Source of the DNA: Bacteroidota bacterium | GTDB taxonomy: Bacteria; Bacteroidota; Bacteroidia; Chitinophagales; Chitinophagaceae | Length of the DNA stretch: 64,000 nt | Assembly (NCBI GenBank): GCA_016868455.1 | Contig: VGGV01000006.1 | Span: 1-64,000, forward strand | Reading direction: 5' to 3' | In this document: positions 40,022 through 50,025 of the stretch, piece by piece | Position numbering within the stretch: the first letter of the stretch is position 1 | How the letters are laid out: the number at the start of each line of letters is the position of its first letter | Notes under the pieces: model-generated | The model's input: the letters and a program-made list of their open reading frames with translations, nothing else | Database searches by the model: none | What the model was told of the DNA's origin: nothing | Position numbers and translations under genes: made by a program

Positions 40022-43000
40022 TTGAACAGTTTATACCGTATATCATTATTTGTTGCCGCCTTATTGATTACTGAACTGACGAGGGCACAGGTTCCTTCAG
40101 AAAACCAGCCCGTTTCAAACCTTCGTTTGAAAACGCTCAAAATAAATGCCGATTCACTGATGCTTGACACCCTCAGCATCATCCCCGGCACATTTGCTGT
40201 AAAAAATATTCCTGCCACCCAGTACAGGCTTGATTTTGTTAAAGCCATTCTTTATTGGAAACAAAAACCTGCTGCCGACAGTATGCTGTTAAGTTACCGG
40301 GTTTTTTCTTTCCGGCTGAATGCTGCTGCCCAGCACCTGCAGTATGACAGTGTGAAGAATAACTTTTATGTAAAACCTTTTGAATTTAATGCAGGGCTTC
40401 CCGATGACCAGCGGGGCATTTTTGATTTCGGCAAAATAAAGGCTGAAGGAAGTTTTGGCCGGCAGGTTGGGTTCGGCAACAGCCAGGATGTTGTATTGAA
40501 CTCCTCTTTCAACCTGCAGCTGAGCGGCATGCTTGGCGACAGTATCGAGATACAGGCTGCCATTACGGATAACAATATCCCCATTCAGCCGGATGGCAAT
40601 ACCCAGCAGTTGAATGAATTTGACCAGGTGTTTCTGCAGTTCCGCAAGAAAGGTTGGCAACTGAATCTCGGTGATATTGACCTGCGGCAAACCCAATCGT
40701 ATTTTCTTAATTTTTATAAACGCCTCCAGGGTATTTCTTTTCAAACCACAAACCGGATTTCAGATAATCTTGCCTCAAAAACACTGGTAAGCGGCTCAAT
40801 AGCCAAGGGAAAATTTACCCGCAACCTGCTGAATACATTGGAAGGAAACCAGGGGCCTTACCGGCTAAGAGGGGCCAATAACGAATTTTTCTTTATTGTG
40901 CTGGCAAATACTGAACGGGTTTTTTATGACGGCCAGTTGCTGCAGCGGGGAGAAGACCAGGATTATGTTATCAACTATAATACCGCCGAAATAACATTTA
41001 CACCCCGACGGATGATCACCAAAGACAGCAGGGTGCAGGTGGAGTTTGAATATGCAGACAGGAATTATCTCAATGCAAATCTCTATCTCTCGCAGGAACT
41101 GGAAATAAACAATAGGCTCACCCTGCGACTGGGCGCTTTTCAAAACAGCGATGCCAAAAACTCCCGCATTAACCAGGAACTGGACGATAAACAAATTCAG
41201 TTTCTTGCCTCGCTGGGCGACAGTGTGCAAAAAGCATTTTACCCCGCAGCAGTGATTGATACATTTGCAGCAGGAAAGATCCTGTATGAAAAAATATTTG
41301 TGGGGATTGATTCTTTTTACCAATATTCAACTGATCCGCTGCTTGCCAGGTACAGCCTGTCGTTTGCAGATGTAGGTCCCGGTAACGGAAATTATACACC
41401 CGATTTTAATGGCGCTAACGGGAAAGTGTACCGCTATGTACCGCCTGTGGGCTCTGTTAAACAAGGCCAGTATGAACCTGTACAGATATTGGTGGCCCCA
41501 AAAAAGCAGCAGCTCATCAATTTTGGAGTTGATTATAAAATGAACGCCAACAGTAGTATAAAGGCTGAAATAGCAACCAGTAATAATGACGTTAACACTT
41601 TTTCTTCGAAGGATGGCGGAGACGACAGGGGCTGGGCAGGAAAAATTCAGTTTAGCAATGATAAATTCTTTTCATCTGTCCGCAAACTGCAGCTGACCAC
41701 CTTCCTGGATTATGAATATGTGCAGCAGAAATTCAGGCCGCTTGAACGACTGCGCCATGTGGAGTTCTCAAGAGACTGGGGACTGAACCTGCAGGCCGTG
41801 CCGCTACCGGTTGATGAAAATATTATCAGGGCTTCGGCCAGGCTGAAAGATAAATACAGTCATTCAGCCACTTTTCAGTTTACACACTATCGCCGCAGCG
41901 ATGATTACACAGGATTTCAAAACACTGTTTTACATAAGGCTAACTGGAAAGGCTGGCAAATCAATAACCAGCTGATGGTAACCCGGTTTACCGGGCTGAA
42001 TACAAAAGGAGCTTTCCTTCGGCCGGTTATAGATGTAAGCAAGGAGTTGGCCCGTATGGATAAATGGAGGCTTGGGTTTACTTATTCACTTGAAAAAAAT
42101 AATAACAGAACAAAGGCAATTGATTCATTGCTGCCTGCAGCTTTCTGGTTTGATATCTATTCAGCATATCTGCAATCCAGTGATGCGAAACGAAACCGGC
42201 ACAGGATTACTTTCTTTACCCGTTCAGATAAATACCCGGTAAAAAATAGTTTTGTAAGGGGCGACAGAAGCCTGAACCTGAATCTTCAATCCGAATTACT
42301 GGCCAACCCTAAAAGACAATTCTACCTGAATACCACTTTCCGAAAACTGAAAGTGTATGATACCACTGTTTCCAAACAAAAAGCAGATGAAACCATACTG
42401 GGAAGGGCCGAATACATTATGAACGAATGGAAAGGACTGCTTACCGGTAATCTTCTTTATGAAGTAGGAGCAGGGCAGGAGCAGCGAAGGGATTTTGCCT
42501 ACCTGGAAGTACCCGCAGGCACGGGACAATATGCATGGATTGATTATAACAACGACGGCGTTCAGCAGCTGAATGAATTTGAGATAGCCGCTTTTCCCGA
42601 CCAGGCAAAATTCATCCGCATTTTTACCCCCACCAACGACTTTATAAAAGCCAACTATATCACTTTCAATTACAGCCTGAACATCAGCCCCCGTTCACTG
42701 CTCCGCGCTCCCGACCTGAAAGGGTTTAACAAGCTGCTCTCAAAATTTATTTTCATCACCTCACTGCAGATAAATAAAAAATCTGTAGCGAACGGCAATT
42801 TTGAATTCAATCCATTTAAATACGGGGTGAACAACACCGGGCTGATCATACTGAACACCACACTGCTGAATACCGTTTCGTACAACCGTTTCAGCAGTAA
42901 ATGGGGTGTTGACCTGAGCAACCTGCGCAACAACGGCAAATCGCTGCTCACCTATGGCTATGAAAGCCGGAAGCTGAATGACTGGGCAATAAAATGGCGC

Positions 43001-43498
43001 TGGAACATCAGCCGTACTTTACTTTTTAGCCTGAATGGCAAAAAGGGACTGAATGCACTTTACACTCCCCAGTTCGCCAACCGTAATTATGAGTTATCGG
43101 TTTACAGTGCGGAGCCCTTTCTTACATTTATTAAAGGAACAACCTTCCGGCTGGTTGCCGGTTACAGGGTTGACTATAAAAAGAACCTGCCACTGTACGG
43201 AGGGGAAAAATCAACTGCCAACTCGCTGAACATTGAATCAAAATACAACATCCTGCAAAGCAGCTCCGTCAGCGGTAAATTCACTTTTAATAATATCAGC
43301 TATCATTTTCCTGCCAATACCACCGTAAGTTATATCATGCTCGATGGCCTGTTGCCCGGAAAGAATTTTCTGTGGAACCTTAGTTTTTCAAAACGGCTGC
43401 TGAACAACCTGGAGTTAAACTTTCAGTATGACGGGCGGAAGGCGGGCAGTGTAAAAACAGTTCACCTGGGCCGGGCGGGGATAACCGCATTGTTCTAA
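40022..43498 (+). CDS. large predicted outer-membrane beta-barrel protein, TTG start
   Basis: 1158 aa, signal peptide NSLYRISLFVAALLITELTRAQ, alternating beta-strand pattern, barrel-like C-terminus. Confidence 0.75.
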   Translation: MNSLYRISLFVAALLITELTRAQVPSENQPVSNLRLKTLKINADSLMLDTLSIIPGTFAVKNIPATQYRLDFVKAILYWKQKPAADSMLLSYRVFSFRLNAAAQHLQYDSVKNNFYVKPFEFNAGLPDDQRGIFDFGKIKAEGSFGRQVGFGNSQDVVLNSSFNLQLSGMLGDSIEIQAAITDNNIPIQPDGNTQQLNEFDQVFLQFRKKGWQLNLGDIDLRQTQSYFLNFYKRLQGISFQTTNRISDNLASKTLVSGSIAKGKFTRNLLNTLEGNQGPYRLRGANNEFFFIVLANTERVFYDGQLLQRGEDQDYVINYNTAEITFTPRRMITKDSRVQVEFEYADRNYLNANLYLSQELEINNRLTLRLGAFQNSDAKNSRINQELDDKQIQFLASLGDSVQKAFYPAAVIDTFAAGKILYEKIFVGIDSFYQYSTDPLLARYSLSFADVGPGNGNYTPDFNGANGKVYRYVPPVGSVKQGQYEPVQILVAPKKQQLINFGVDYKMNANSSIKAEIATSNNDVNTFSSKDGGDDRGWAGKIQFSNDKFFSSVRKLQLTTFLDYEYVQQKFRPLERLRHVEFSRDWGLNLQAVPLPVDENIIRASARLKDKYSHSATFQFTHYRRSDDYTGFQNTVLHKANWKGWQINNQLMVTRFTGLNTKGAFLRPVIDVSKELARMDKWRLGFTYSLEKNNNRTKAIDSLLPAAFWFDIYSAYLQSSDAKRNRHRITFFTRSDKYPVKNSFVRGDRSLNLNLQSELLANPKRQFYLNTTFRKLKVYDTTVSKQKADETILGRAEYIMNEWKGLLTGNLLYEVGAGQEQRRDFAYLEVPAGTGQYAWIDYNNDGVQQLNEFEIAAFPDQAKFIRIFTPTNDFIKANYITFNYSLNISPRSLLRAPDLKGFNKLLSKFIFITSLQINKKSVANGNFEFNPFKYGVNNTGLIILNTTLLNTVSYNRFSSKWGVDLSNLRNNGKSLLTYGYESRKLNDWAIKWRWNISRTLLFSLNGKKGLNALYTPQFANRNYELSVYSAEPFLTFIKGTTFRLVAGYRVDYKKNLPLYGGEKSTANSLNIESKYNILQSSSVSGKFTFNNISYHFPANTTVSYIMLDGLLPGKNFLWNLSFSKRLLNNLELNFQYDGRKAGSVKTVHLGRAGITALF

Positions 43499-43563
43499 AC
43501 GGCCTTCCCAGAACTTCGTTCGTTCCCTTGAGTTCACTCGGGAACCTCCGAAGGAAGGGTTTA
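43499..43563 (+). repeat. palindromic repeat abutting the stop of the 1158-aa ORF
   Basis: GGCCTTCCCAGAACTTCGTTCGTTCCCTTGAGTTCACTCGGGAACCTCCGAAGGAAGGGTTT, related to 31847-31880. Confidence 0.5.
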
Positions 43564-43582
43564 ATGTATTACCCGTCTCCTG

Positions 43583-44701
43583 TTATACATTAAAACGGAA
43601 GTGGATCACATCTCCGTCTTTTACCACATATTCTTTTCCTTCAATTCTTAGTTTGCCCGCTTCCCGGCAAACGGCTTCTGAACCGTATTGAACATAATCG
43701 TCGTAGCTAATCACTTCAGCCTTGATAAATCCCTTTTCAAAATCGGTATGAATGACACCGGCGGCCTGCGGCGCCTTCCAGCCCTGGTGGATGGTCCATG
43801 CCCTTACTTCCTGCTCACCGGCGGTAAAAAAAGTGTATAGGTCCAATAAGTGATAGGCTGAATGAATAAGCCGGTCTAATGCCGGTTCCTCCATTTTATA
43901 TTCATTCATGAATAGTTGCTTATCTGCCGGGTTTCCCATGGAAGCGATCTGTGCTTCAATTGAAATGTTCATGATGATCATTTCTTCAACCGTATGACCG
44001 GCGTGCAAATTATCCTCTTTTATGGCTTGTTGCAGGGCTTCGGTAAACTTATTCCCTGTGTGCATGGAGGCCTCATCCACATTGGCGACATATAGAACAG
44101 GTTTATCCGTAAGTAAAAATAAATCGGCTATAGCCGCATTCTCTTCCTTTGTTAAACCAAGTTCTCTTATACTTTTTCCTTTTTCGAGGTGTGCTTTACA
44201 CCGGACCAGCACATCCAGTTCCGCTTTTAATTTCGGATCGATCCTTGCCTGCTTTTCTGTTTTGGATATTTTTTTCTCCACACTTTCCAGGTCTTTCAGT
44301 TGAAGTTCCGTATCAATGATTTCTTTATCGGCTACCGGGTTAATGGCCCCCTCATCCCGCAGGATATTTTCATCTTCAAAACAGCGGACCACATGCATGA
44401 TGGCATCCACTTCCCGTATATTGGCCAGAAATTTATTTCCGAGGCCTTCGCCTTTGCTGGCGCCCCTAACAAGTCCGGCAATATCAACAATCTCAATTTG
44501 TGTGGGGATGATCTTTGGGGGTTTCATTAATTCGGCAAGCCTGTATAAACGGGGATCGGGCACATCCACCAGCCCCACATTGGGGTCAATGGTGCAGAAC
44601 TGGTAATTACTCGCCTGCGCTTTGGCGCTGCTGCTTACTGCATTGAACAAAGTTGATTTACCTACGTTGGGAAGACCTACAATACCTGCCTGTAATGCCA
44701 T
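43583..44701 (-). CDS. ychF: redox-regulated ATPase YchF (Obg-like)
   Basis: [58 protein letters not shown]-terminal TGS-like domain. Start trimmed from 44764. Confidence 0.96.
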   Translation of the reverse strand: MALQAGIVGLPNVGKSTLFNAVSSSAKAQASNYQFCTIDPNVGLVDVPDPRLYRLAELMKPPKIIPTQIEIVDIAGLVRGASKGEGLGNKFLANIREVDAIMHVVRCFEDENILRDEGAINPVADKEIIDTELQLKDLESVEKKISKTEKQARIDPKLKAELDVLVRCKAHLEKGKSIRELGLTKEENAAIADLFLLTDKPVLYVANVDEASMHTGNKFTEALQQAIKEDNLHAGHTVEEMIIMNISIEAQIASMGNPADKQLFMNEYKMEEPALDRLIHSAYHLLDLYTFFTAGEQEVRAWTIHQGWKAPQAAGVIHTDFEKGFIKAEVISYDDYVQYGSEAVCREAGKLRIEGKEYVVKDGDVIHFRFNV

Positions 44702-44863
44702 ATTCTGTTTATAGTTTATGGTTTTTAGTTTATGGCTAAAACCTCTTATTTTTAAGAGCCGCAAAAGTAAACCATTATTCTTTTACTGCAGAGATAAATA
44801 GAAAACAAATTATCATTTAAATCCAATAACAATAAACTGTAAACTTAAAACCACAATCATTAC

Positions 44864-46264
44864 ATGGTATTAAGCAGAATCTGGACCGCCTTTATCCTGG
44901 TTGCATTACTCACTGCTGCTGCAAGATTTGCTTTTCAGCCCGGGCAGCAGGGTATTTTCAGCCAACTGGTTACCGGAAAGAACACCGACACCATAGCTGT
45001 GCGGATAGCGGATTCAGCATCCGTGCCGGCCATTGTTCACCAGCAGCTCAGCAACCAGAAACTGGCTGTGTGGGGAAAAGAAAAAGTATATAAAGCAGGC
45101 GATAACAGCTACCGTGCCTACAAACAGTTGCCGGCCAACGGCATTTTTGAAACCTGCAAGGATGCCGTAACGCTTTGCATCGGGCTTATTGGCATCATGG
45201 CGCTGTTTATGGGATTTATGAATATTGCCGAGAGGGCAGGGGGCATCCGGTTTTTATCCCGCATCATCGGCCCTTTTTTTTCCAGGATATTTCCCGATGT
45301 ACCCAAAGACCATCCTTCGATGGGGCATATGGTGATGAATTTTTCCGCCAACCTGATGGGGCTTGATAATGCAGCCACTCCGTTTGGCATTAAAGCCATG
45401 GAAAGCCTGCAGGAAATAAACCCCGATAAAACCAGGGCATCCAATCCGCAGCTGATGTTTCTATGCCTGCATGCTTCGGGTCTTACCCTTATTCCTACAG
45501 TCATCATTGCAGACCGGGTGGCTATGAAATCCGCACAGCCTGTAAGTATTTTTATTCCCTGCATGATTGCCACTTTTGTGGCCACCATGGCGGCAATGAT
45601 GTTAGTTGCAGTACGGCAGCGTATCCGCCTGTTTCAGCCGGTTATCCTGATGTGGGTATTTGGAATTACAGCTGTTATCGCTGCATTGATATTTTATATC
45701 AAAACTCTCGATGCACAGGGAGTTCAGCTTTTTTCCACCAGCCTGAGCAACGGGATCATCCTCATTATCTTTCTGCTGATCATACTGGGGGCCATCTATA
45801 AACGTACCAGCATTTTTGATGCCTTTATTGAAGGGGCAAAAGGCGGGTTTGAAACGGCGGTCCGCATTATCCCTTACTTAGTGGGTTTGCTGGTTGCCAT
45901 CAGTTTGCTGCGCAACAGCGGTGCCTTTGAGTTTATACTGGATGGCATTAAAAATATTTTTGTTATGCTGAACGGCGATACCCGTGTGGTGGACGCTATG
46001 CCAACCGCCCTCATTAAACCTTTAAGCGGCAGCGGTGCCCGGGCCGTAATGATTGATACGCTGAATGCACATGGGCCCGACTCATTTGCAGGTAATCTTG
46101 CTTCCGTATTCAGGGGTTCGGCCGATACCACATTTTATATTATTGCCGTTTATTTCGGGGCAGTAGGTATCAAAAACAGCCGTTATGCTGCAACTACCAT
46201 GCTGCTGGCCGACCTGGCGGGAATTATAACGGCAATTGCGCTGGCATATATCTTCTTTGTATAA
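44864..46264 (+). CDS. nucleoside recognition domain protein (SpmA-SpmB-like fusion)
   Basis: GLIGIMALFMGFMNIAERAGGIRFLSRIIGPFFSRIFPDVPKDHPSMGHMVMNFSANLMGLDNAATPFG; C-terminal GGFETAVRIIPYLVGLLVAI. Confidence 0.9.
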   Translation: MVLSRIWTAFILVALLTAAARFAFQPGQQGIFSQLVTGKNTDTIAVRIADSASVPAIVHQQLSNQKLAVWGKEKVYKAGDNSYRAYKQLPANGIFETCKDAVTLCIGLIGIMALFMGFMNIAERAGGIRFLSRIIGPFFSRIFPDVPKDHPSMGHMVMNFSANLMGLDNAATPFGIKAMESLQEINPDKTRASNPQLMFLCLHASGLTLIPTVIIADRVAMKSAQPVSIFIPCMIATFVATMAAMMLVAVRQRIRLFQPVILMWVFGITAVIAALIFYIKTLDAQGVQLFSTSLSNGIILIIFLLIILGAIYKRTSIFDAFIEGAKGGFETAVRIIPYLVGLLVAISLLRNSGAFEFILDGIKNIFVMLNGDTRVVDAMPTALIKPLSGSGARAVMIDTLNAHGPDSFAGNLASVFRGSADTTFYIIAVYFGAVGIKNSRYAATTMLLADLAGIITAIALAYIFFV

Positions 46265-46273
46265 CCGGATATT

Positions 46274-48913
46274 TTAATTACCGGTGTTCATCATATCTCC
46301 TGCTCCGTTGTCCTGCTCCCGCTGATTTTTCCGTTTGAAAAGATTGGGATCAAATTTGCCGAAGCGCCAGTTGAAACTGAAACGAAGAACCTGGGGGTCG
46401 CGGCGACGGAATACATTTTGAATAAAGTCCGGCGACTCTGAGTAAATATCCTGTCTGCGGGTTCTGAAAATATCATTCATGTTTAATGATAAGGATGCCT
46501 GTCTGTTCTTCAGGAATTCAAAACGGATACCCATATCCACAAAATAATTGGCTCTTGAATAACCCTGCGATACCGTGGTTTGGCCAAACATGCCGCCACC
46601 CCCGAACATACCACCACCACGGCCGCCTCCGCCGCCCCTGCCGCTGGTTCCGGCGCCGCCGGGGGGTAATACAGTTCTGGACTGATATTCACCCGAAAGC
46701 TGTATAGTAAAATTCTTAGGCAGTTTAAATGTATTGTTCAATTTCAGAAACCAGCTGCCAAACTGGTTTTGTTCCGGCAACGCCGGATCGTTCAGGTTGA
46801 TTTTGGATGTAAACAGGTTCAGATTGGAGACCAGTTCCCACCATTTGGTCATCTTGTTTTTGGATATCAGTTCAAGCCCCGTTACATAACTTGAGTTGGC
46901 ATTAATGTACGTATTCACCAGTATCTGCTTATTATTAGCGGGATTGGTTTCTTTTACCTGGAAACGGGAGATCAGGTCATTGGTTCTTTTATAATAGGCA
47001 GATGCGATAAAGTTGTCTTTATTCTTAAAAGTTTTCTGGTAGGATAGCTCGAAGGAATTGGTAAACTCAGGGCTCAGGTTCGGGTTGCCCCGGCTGATGT
47101 TCAGCGAATCCGAGTAATCGGTAAAAGGATAAAGCTGGAAGAAATTGGGCCGGTTAATTTTCCGGGTATAATTCAGCTGCAGGTCCTGTTCTTTTTTTAA
47201 TTTTTGCGACAGGAAAACACTGGGGAACAAAGAAACCGGGAAATCTATGTTAAACACTTCGTTTTTATCAGGCAGCCGTCCCTGGTAATCGGAGCTTTCA
47301 ACCCGCAAACCCAACTGGTAACCAAAATTCTTAATCCTGTTGGCAAATGTGGTGTATGCTGCATATACATGGTCGGTACTGTTGTAATTAACTGAAAGCA
47401 GGGGATTGTATACCGGCAGGCCGGCGGCATCAAAGAAAAAGAAATCATTCCTGTTCTCCACTTTTCTTATTTGCGCCCTTACGCCCAGTTCCAGCTTGGA
47501 ATTTTCACTGAGCGGTTTTGCATAATCAGATTGTATCACAATATTCTGGTTATTGCCCTTGCCGTTTTGCTGTTGTTTAAAGGCATTGGAAAAGGTATAT
47601 CCCGGAAGGATGAAGTAATTATTGGTAATCACATTCTCATTACGGTTACGGCTGCTGTTATAATTCACATCGGCTGTCAGTTCTTCTCCCTGTTTGGGAA
47701 AATTGTGTTTATAGCTGAGCGAAACCCCGTTGTTTTGGAAACGGGATTTACTGTTGGACAACCGTTCTGAAAAAGACGATTTTACAGTGCTGTATAAGGA
47801 GTCAATCAGGATATCACTTTCGCTGTAGGGAGTAAATCGGCCTTCGGCCCGGTTACCGGAAATAGAAAGGGTATTGCGGTTGTCAACAAAAAAGTCAAAC
47901 CCGCCCCGCAAAAAAGTAAAGTAGCCTTCCTGAACGCTCCGGTCTGTTTGTTTTAAAAAAGTATTGGGTGTGCTGATAAGGGTGGTTCTGTCGGTGGTTC
48001 CGTTGCTGATGGATTTACGCTGGTTATAATTAGCGCTCAGGAAAAAATTTACTTTATTCTGCCGCACATTAATATCTCCGCCCAGGCCGATCCTGCCGCG
48101 GGAATCCAAATTGGTTCTTACGCTTCCACTGTAACCAACCCTTTTATTTTTTTTCAGGATGATATTCAGAATGCCGGCAGTACCACCCGATGCGTCGAAT
48201 TTGGCCGAAGGATTGGTGATGAGCTCTATGCTTTCAATGGCATCGGCGGGTATTTGTTCCAGTTCCATGGTGGTGGGCCTGCCATCCACAAAAATCTGCG
48301 GAGAGTTGTTGCGCATTGTAACATTTCCGTCAATATCCACATTGATGGAAGGCACATTCCGCATTATATCCACGGCTGTGCCGCCTGCAGAAACCAGGTT
48401 TTTGTCTACATTAAACACTTTTCTGTCAATACCCAGTTGCAAACCGGGTTTCGTGGCGGTTACCGTTACATTCTCCAGCACTTTGTCTTCAAATTCTATT
48501 TTGATATTGCCAAGATCTTTGTCCAGTGCGGCCATCATTCCGCCCATATCACCGTTGTTTCCGCCGGGTTTTAAGTCAAATGAAACATTCTGCTCAAAAG
48601 TTTTAAACCCTACAACTGTTATCTTCAGTTTGGATTGCCCAAAAGCAGGCACATTTTCAAGGCTGAATTCACCATTGGTTTTGGTAATCATGCCGGCGAC
48701 CACCACTTCTTTTCTTTTTTTGGTAACCGTGTCCATCCTGTTTTGCACCAGCTGCACCGAGGCGTATTCAATGGGTTTTCCTGTTTTGGCCTCCACCATT
48801 TTACCATAGAACCGGCCGACCGGCATCTGGCCGCCTCCCTGCCTTCCGGCTTGCTGGGCTGAAAGTGTATAAACAATTAAGAAAGAAGCTACAAAGCCAA
48901 ACAAATGTCTCAT
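46274..48913 (-). CDS. outer membrane beta-barrel/TonB-dependent receptor-like protein with carboxypeptidase-like regulatory domain
   Basis: GRFYGKMVEAKTGKPIEYASVQL; plug-like VDIMRNVPSINVDIDGNVTMRNNSPQIFVDGRPT; C-terminal barrel. Confidence 0.9.
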   Translation of the reverse strand: MRHLFGFVASFLIVYTLSAQQAGRQGGGQMPVGRFYGKMVEAKTGKPIEYASVQLVQNRMDTVTKKRKEVVVAGMITKTNGEFSLENVPAFGQSKLKITVVGFKTFEQNVSFDLKPGGNNGDMGGMMAALDKDLGNIKIEFEDKVLENVTVTATKPGLQLGIDRKVFNVDKNLVSAGGTAVDIMRNVPSINVDIDGNVTMRNNSPQIFVDGRPTTMELEQIPADAIESIELITNPSAKFDASGGTAGILNIILKKNKRVGYSGSVRTNLDSRGRIGLGGDINVRQNKVNFFLSANYNQRKSISNGTTDRTTLISTPNTFLKQTDRSVQEGYFTFLRGGFDFFVDNRNTLSISGNRAEGRFTPYSESDILIDSLYSTVKSSFSERLSNSKSRFQNNGVSLSYKHNFPKQGEELTADVNYNSSRNRNENVITNNYFILPGYTFSNAFKQQQNGKGNNQNIVIQSDYAKPLSENSKLELGVRAQIRKVENRNDFFFFDAAGLPVYNPLLSVNYNSTDHVYAAYTTFANRIKNFGYQLGLRVESSDYQGRLPDKNEVFNIDFPVSLFPSVFLSQKLKKEQDLQLNYTRKINRPNFFQLYPFTDYSDSLNISRGNPNLSPEFTNSFELSYQKTFKNKDNFIASAYYKRTNDLISRFQVKETNPANNKQILVNTYINANSSYVTGLELISKNKMTKWWELVSNLNLFTSKINLNDPALPEQNQFGSWFLKLNNTFKLPKNFTIQLSGEYQSRTVLPPGGAGTSGRGGGGGRGGGMFGGGGMFGQTTVSQGYSRANYFVDMGIRFEFLKNRQASLSLNMNDIFRTRRQDIYSESPDFIQNVFRRRDPQVLRFSFNWRFGKFDPNLFKRKNQREQDNGAGDMMNTGN

Positions 48914-49055
48914 TATTATAGTTTAAATATGAAGCTGCTGATTAGACGGGCAAAGCTTGCTGAACTTGCTGACAATGCCATGACAACTTGATGAAAGGCT
49001 ATTGACAATTTTCAAAGGGAAATGTTCAGGTTATTCACGGATGTTGGCAAATAAT

Positions 49056-49661
49056 TTAAAGGGCCAGCCATGTTATAAGCACCTGAGCGACGCCGATAAT
49101 AAACCCGATAAAAGCGCCTAATAGCTCAACAAATCTGAATTCCTTGGACATTATCTGGTATAATATTTCCTCCAGCTTATCCGATGAAAATGCTGATACC
49201 TTCTGTACTACGATATGCTCCAGGTCGAGTTCGTTTTTCAGGTTGGCGGTATATTGTTTCATTACAGGCGGGAACAGTGTTTCTATTTCCTGCATAAAGG
49301 CAGATTTCATTCTTCCGATAGTTTTATCGCCAATAAACATGCTGATGACCGGCATTTCATCGCTGAGGCGAACCCGCAGAAAATGGTCCACATGATTTTC
49401 TATCATCGGCATTATCTTTTTCAGGTTTTCGGGGTTACTGATCTTATGTTCAATATCTGCATAGGACAAAAATTCATTGCTGACGATCTTTCCGAGTTTT
49501 TCTGCAAATTGATACTGACGTTTGGGAAAAATGCCCTGGAAAGTAATGCCGAGTATGCGTTTGGGTTCACGGGGATGAAACAGCATTTTAATGGCAATCC
49601 AGTTGGTTATCCATCCGATAAACGCTGAAATAAACGGGATGAGGATGAGCCAGTAGTTCAT
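49056..49661 (-). CDS. DUF445 family membrane protein
   Basis: FIGWITNWIAIKMLFHPREPKRILGITFQGIFPKRQ. Start trimmed from 49763, which would overlap the tRNA. Confidence 0.85.
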   Translation of the reverse strand: MNYWLILIPFISAFIGWITNWIAIKMLFHPREPKRILGITFQGIFPKRQYQFAEKLGKIVSNEFLSYADIEHKISNPENLKKIMPMIENHVDHFLRVRLSDEMPVISMFIGDKTIGRMKSAFMQEIETLFPPVMKQYTANLKNELDLEHIVVQKVSAFSSDKLEEILYQIMSKEFRFVELLGAFIGFIIGVAQVLITWLAL

Positions 49662-49696
49662 TGGTAAGTATGAATTGAAGCATAAATAAAATGAAA

Positions 49697-49718
49697 CCCC
49701 GTTTCTACCGAAACGGGG
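49697..49718 (-). terminator. terminator of the tRNA-His transcript
   Basis: Minus strand CCCCGTTTCGGTAGAAACGGGG then TTTCATTTTATTT. Confidence 0.7.
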
Positions 49719-49723
49719 CCTTG

Positions 49724-49797
49724 GGTGGCTAATGGGACTCGAACCCACGACCCTCAGAACCACAATCTGATGCTCTAACCGACTGAGCTACAGCCAC
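49724..49797 (-). tRNA. tRNA-His (GTG anticodon)
   Basis: Minus strand GTGGCTGTAGCTCAGTCGGTTAGAGCATCAGATTGTGGTTCTGAGGGTCGTGGGTTCGAGTCCCATTAGCCACC; loop TTGTGGT. G at 49798 could serve as G-1. Confidence 0.96.
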
Positions 49798-50025
49798 CAT
49801 ATGCTGAAATTTCAATCATCAAATAATAAATTTCAGCGGGTTGCAAAAATAGGCAAATTAGGTTTTGTTGAAAAATAAAAGCCTGATTACTACCTGCTTT
49901 CAATGAAGTAACGGAATAGCCAGCCACTTATCAAAATCCCTTGTTAAATGCCTGTAAAAGCAAGAAAAACAAGGATTCTGCGTTATTTTTGGATTATGTC
50001 AGGCACCCTAAAATACCTGTTGAAT

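Noticed and set aside
48159-48809. 216-aa plus-strand ORF
   Set aside because: Shadow of the outer-membrane protein on the minus strand; Ser/Thr/Pro-rich sequence typical of antisense translation.
49661-49763. N-terminal extension of the DUF445 ORF
   Set aside because: It runs through the terminator and into tRNA-His; MNYWLILIPF at 49661 is a better start.
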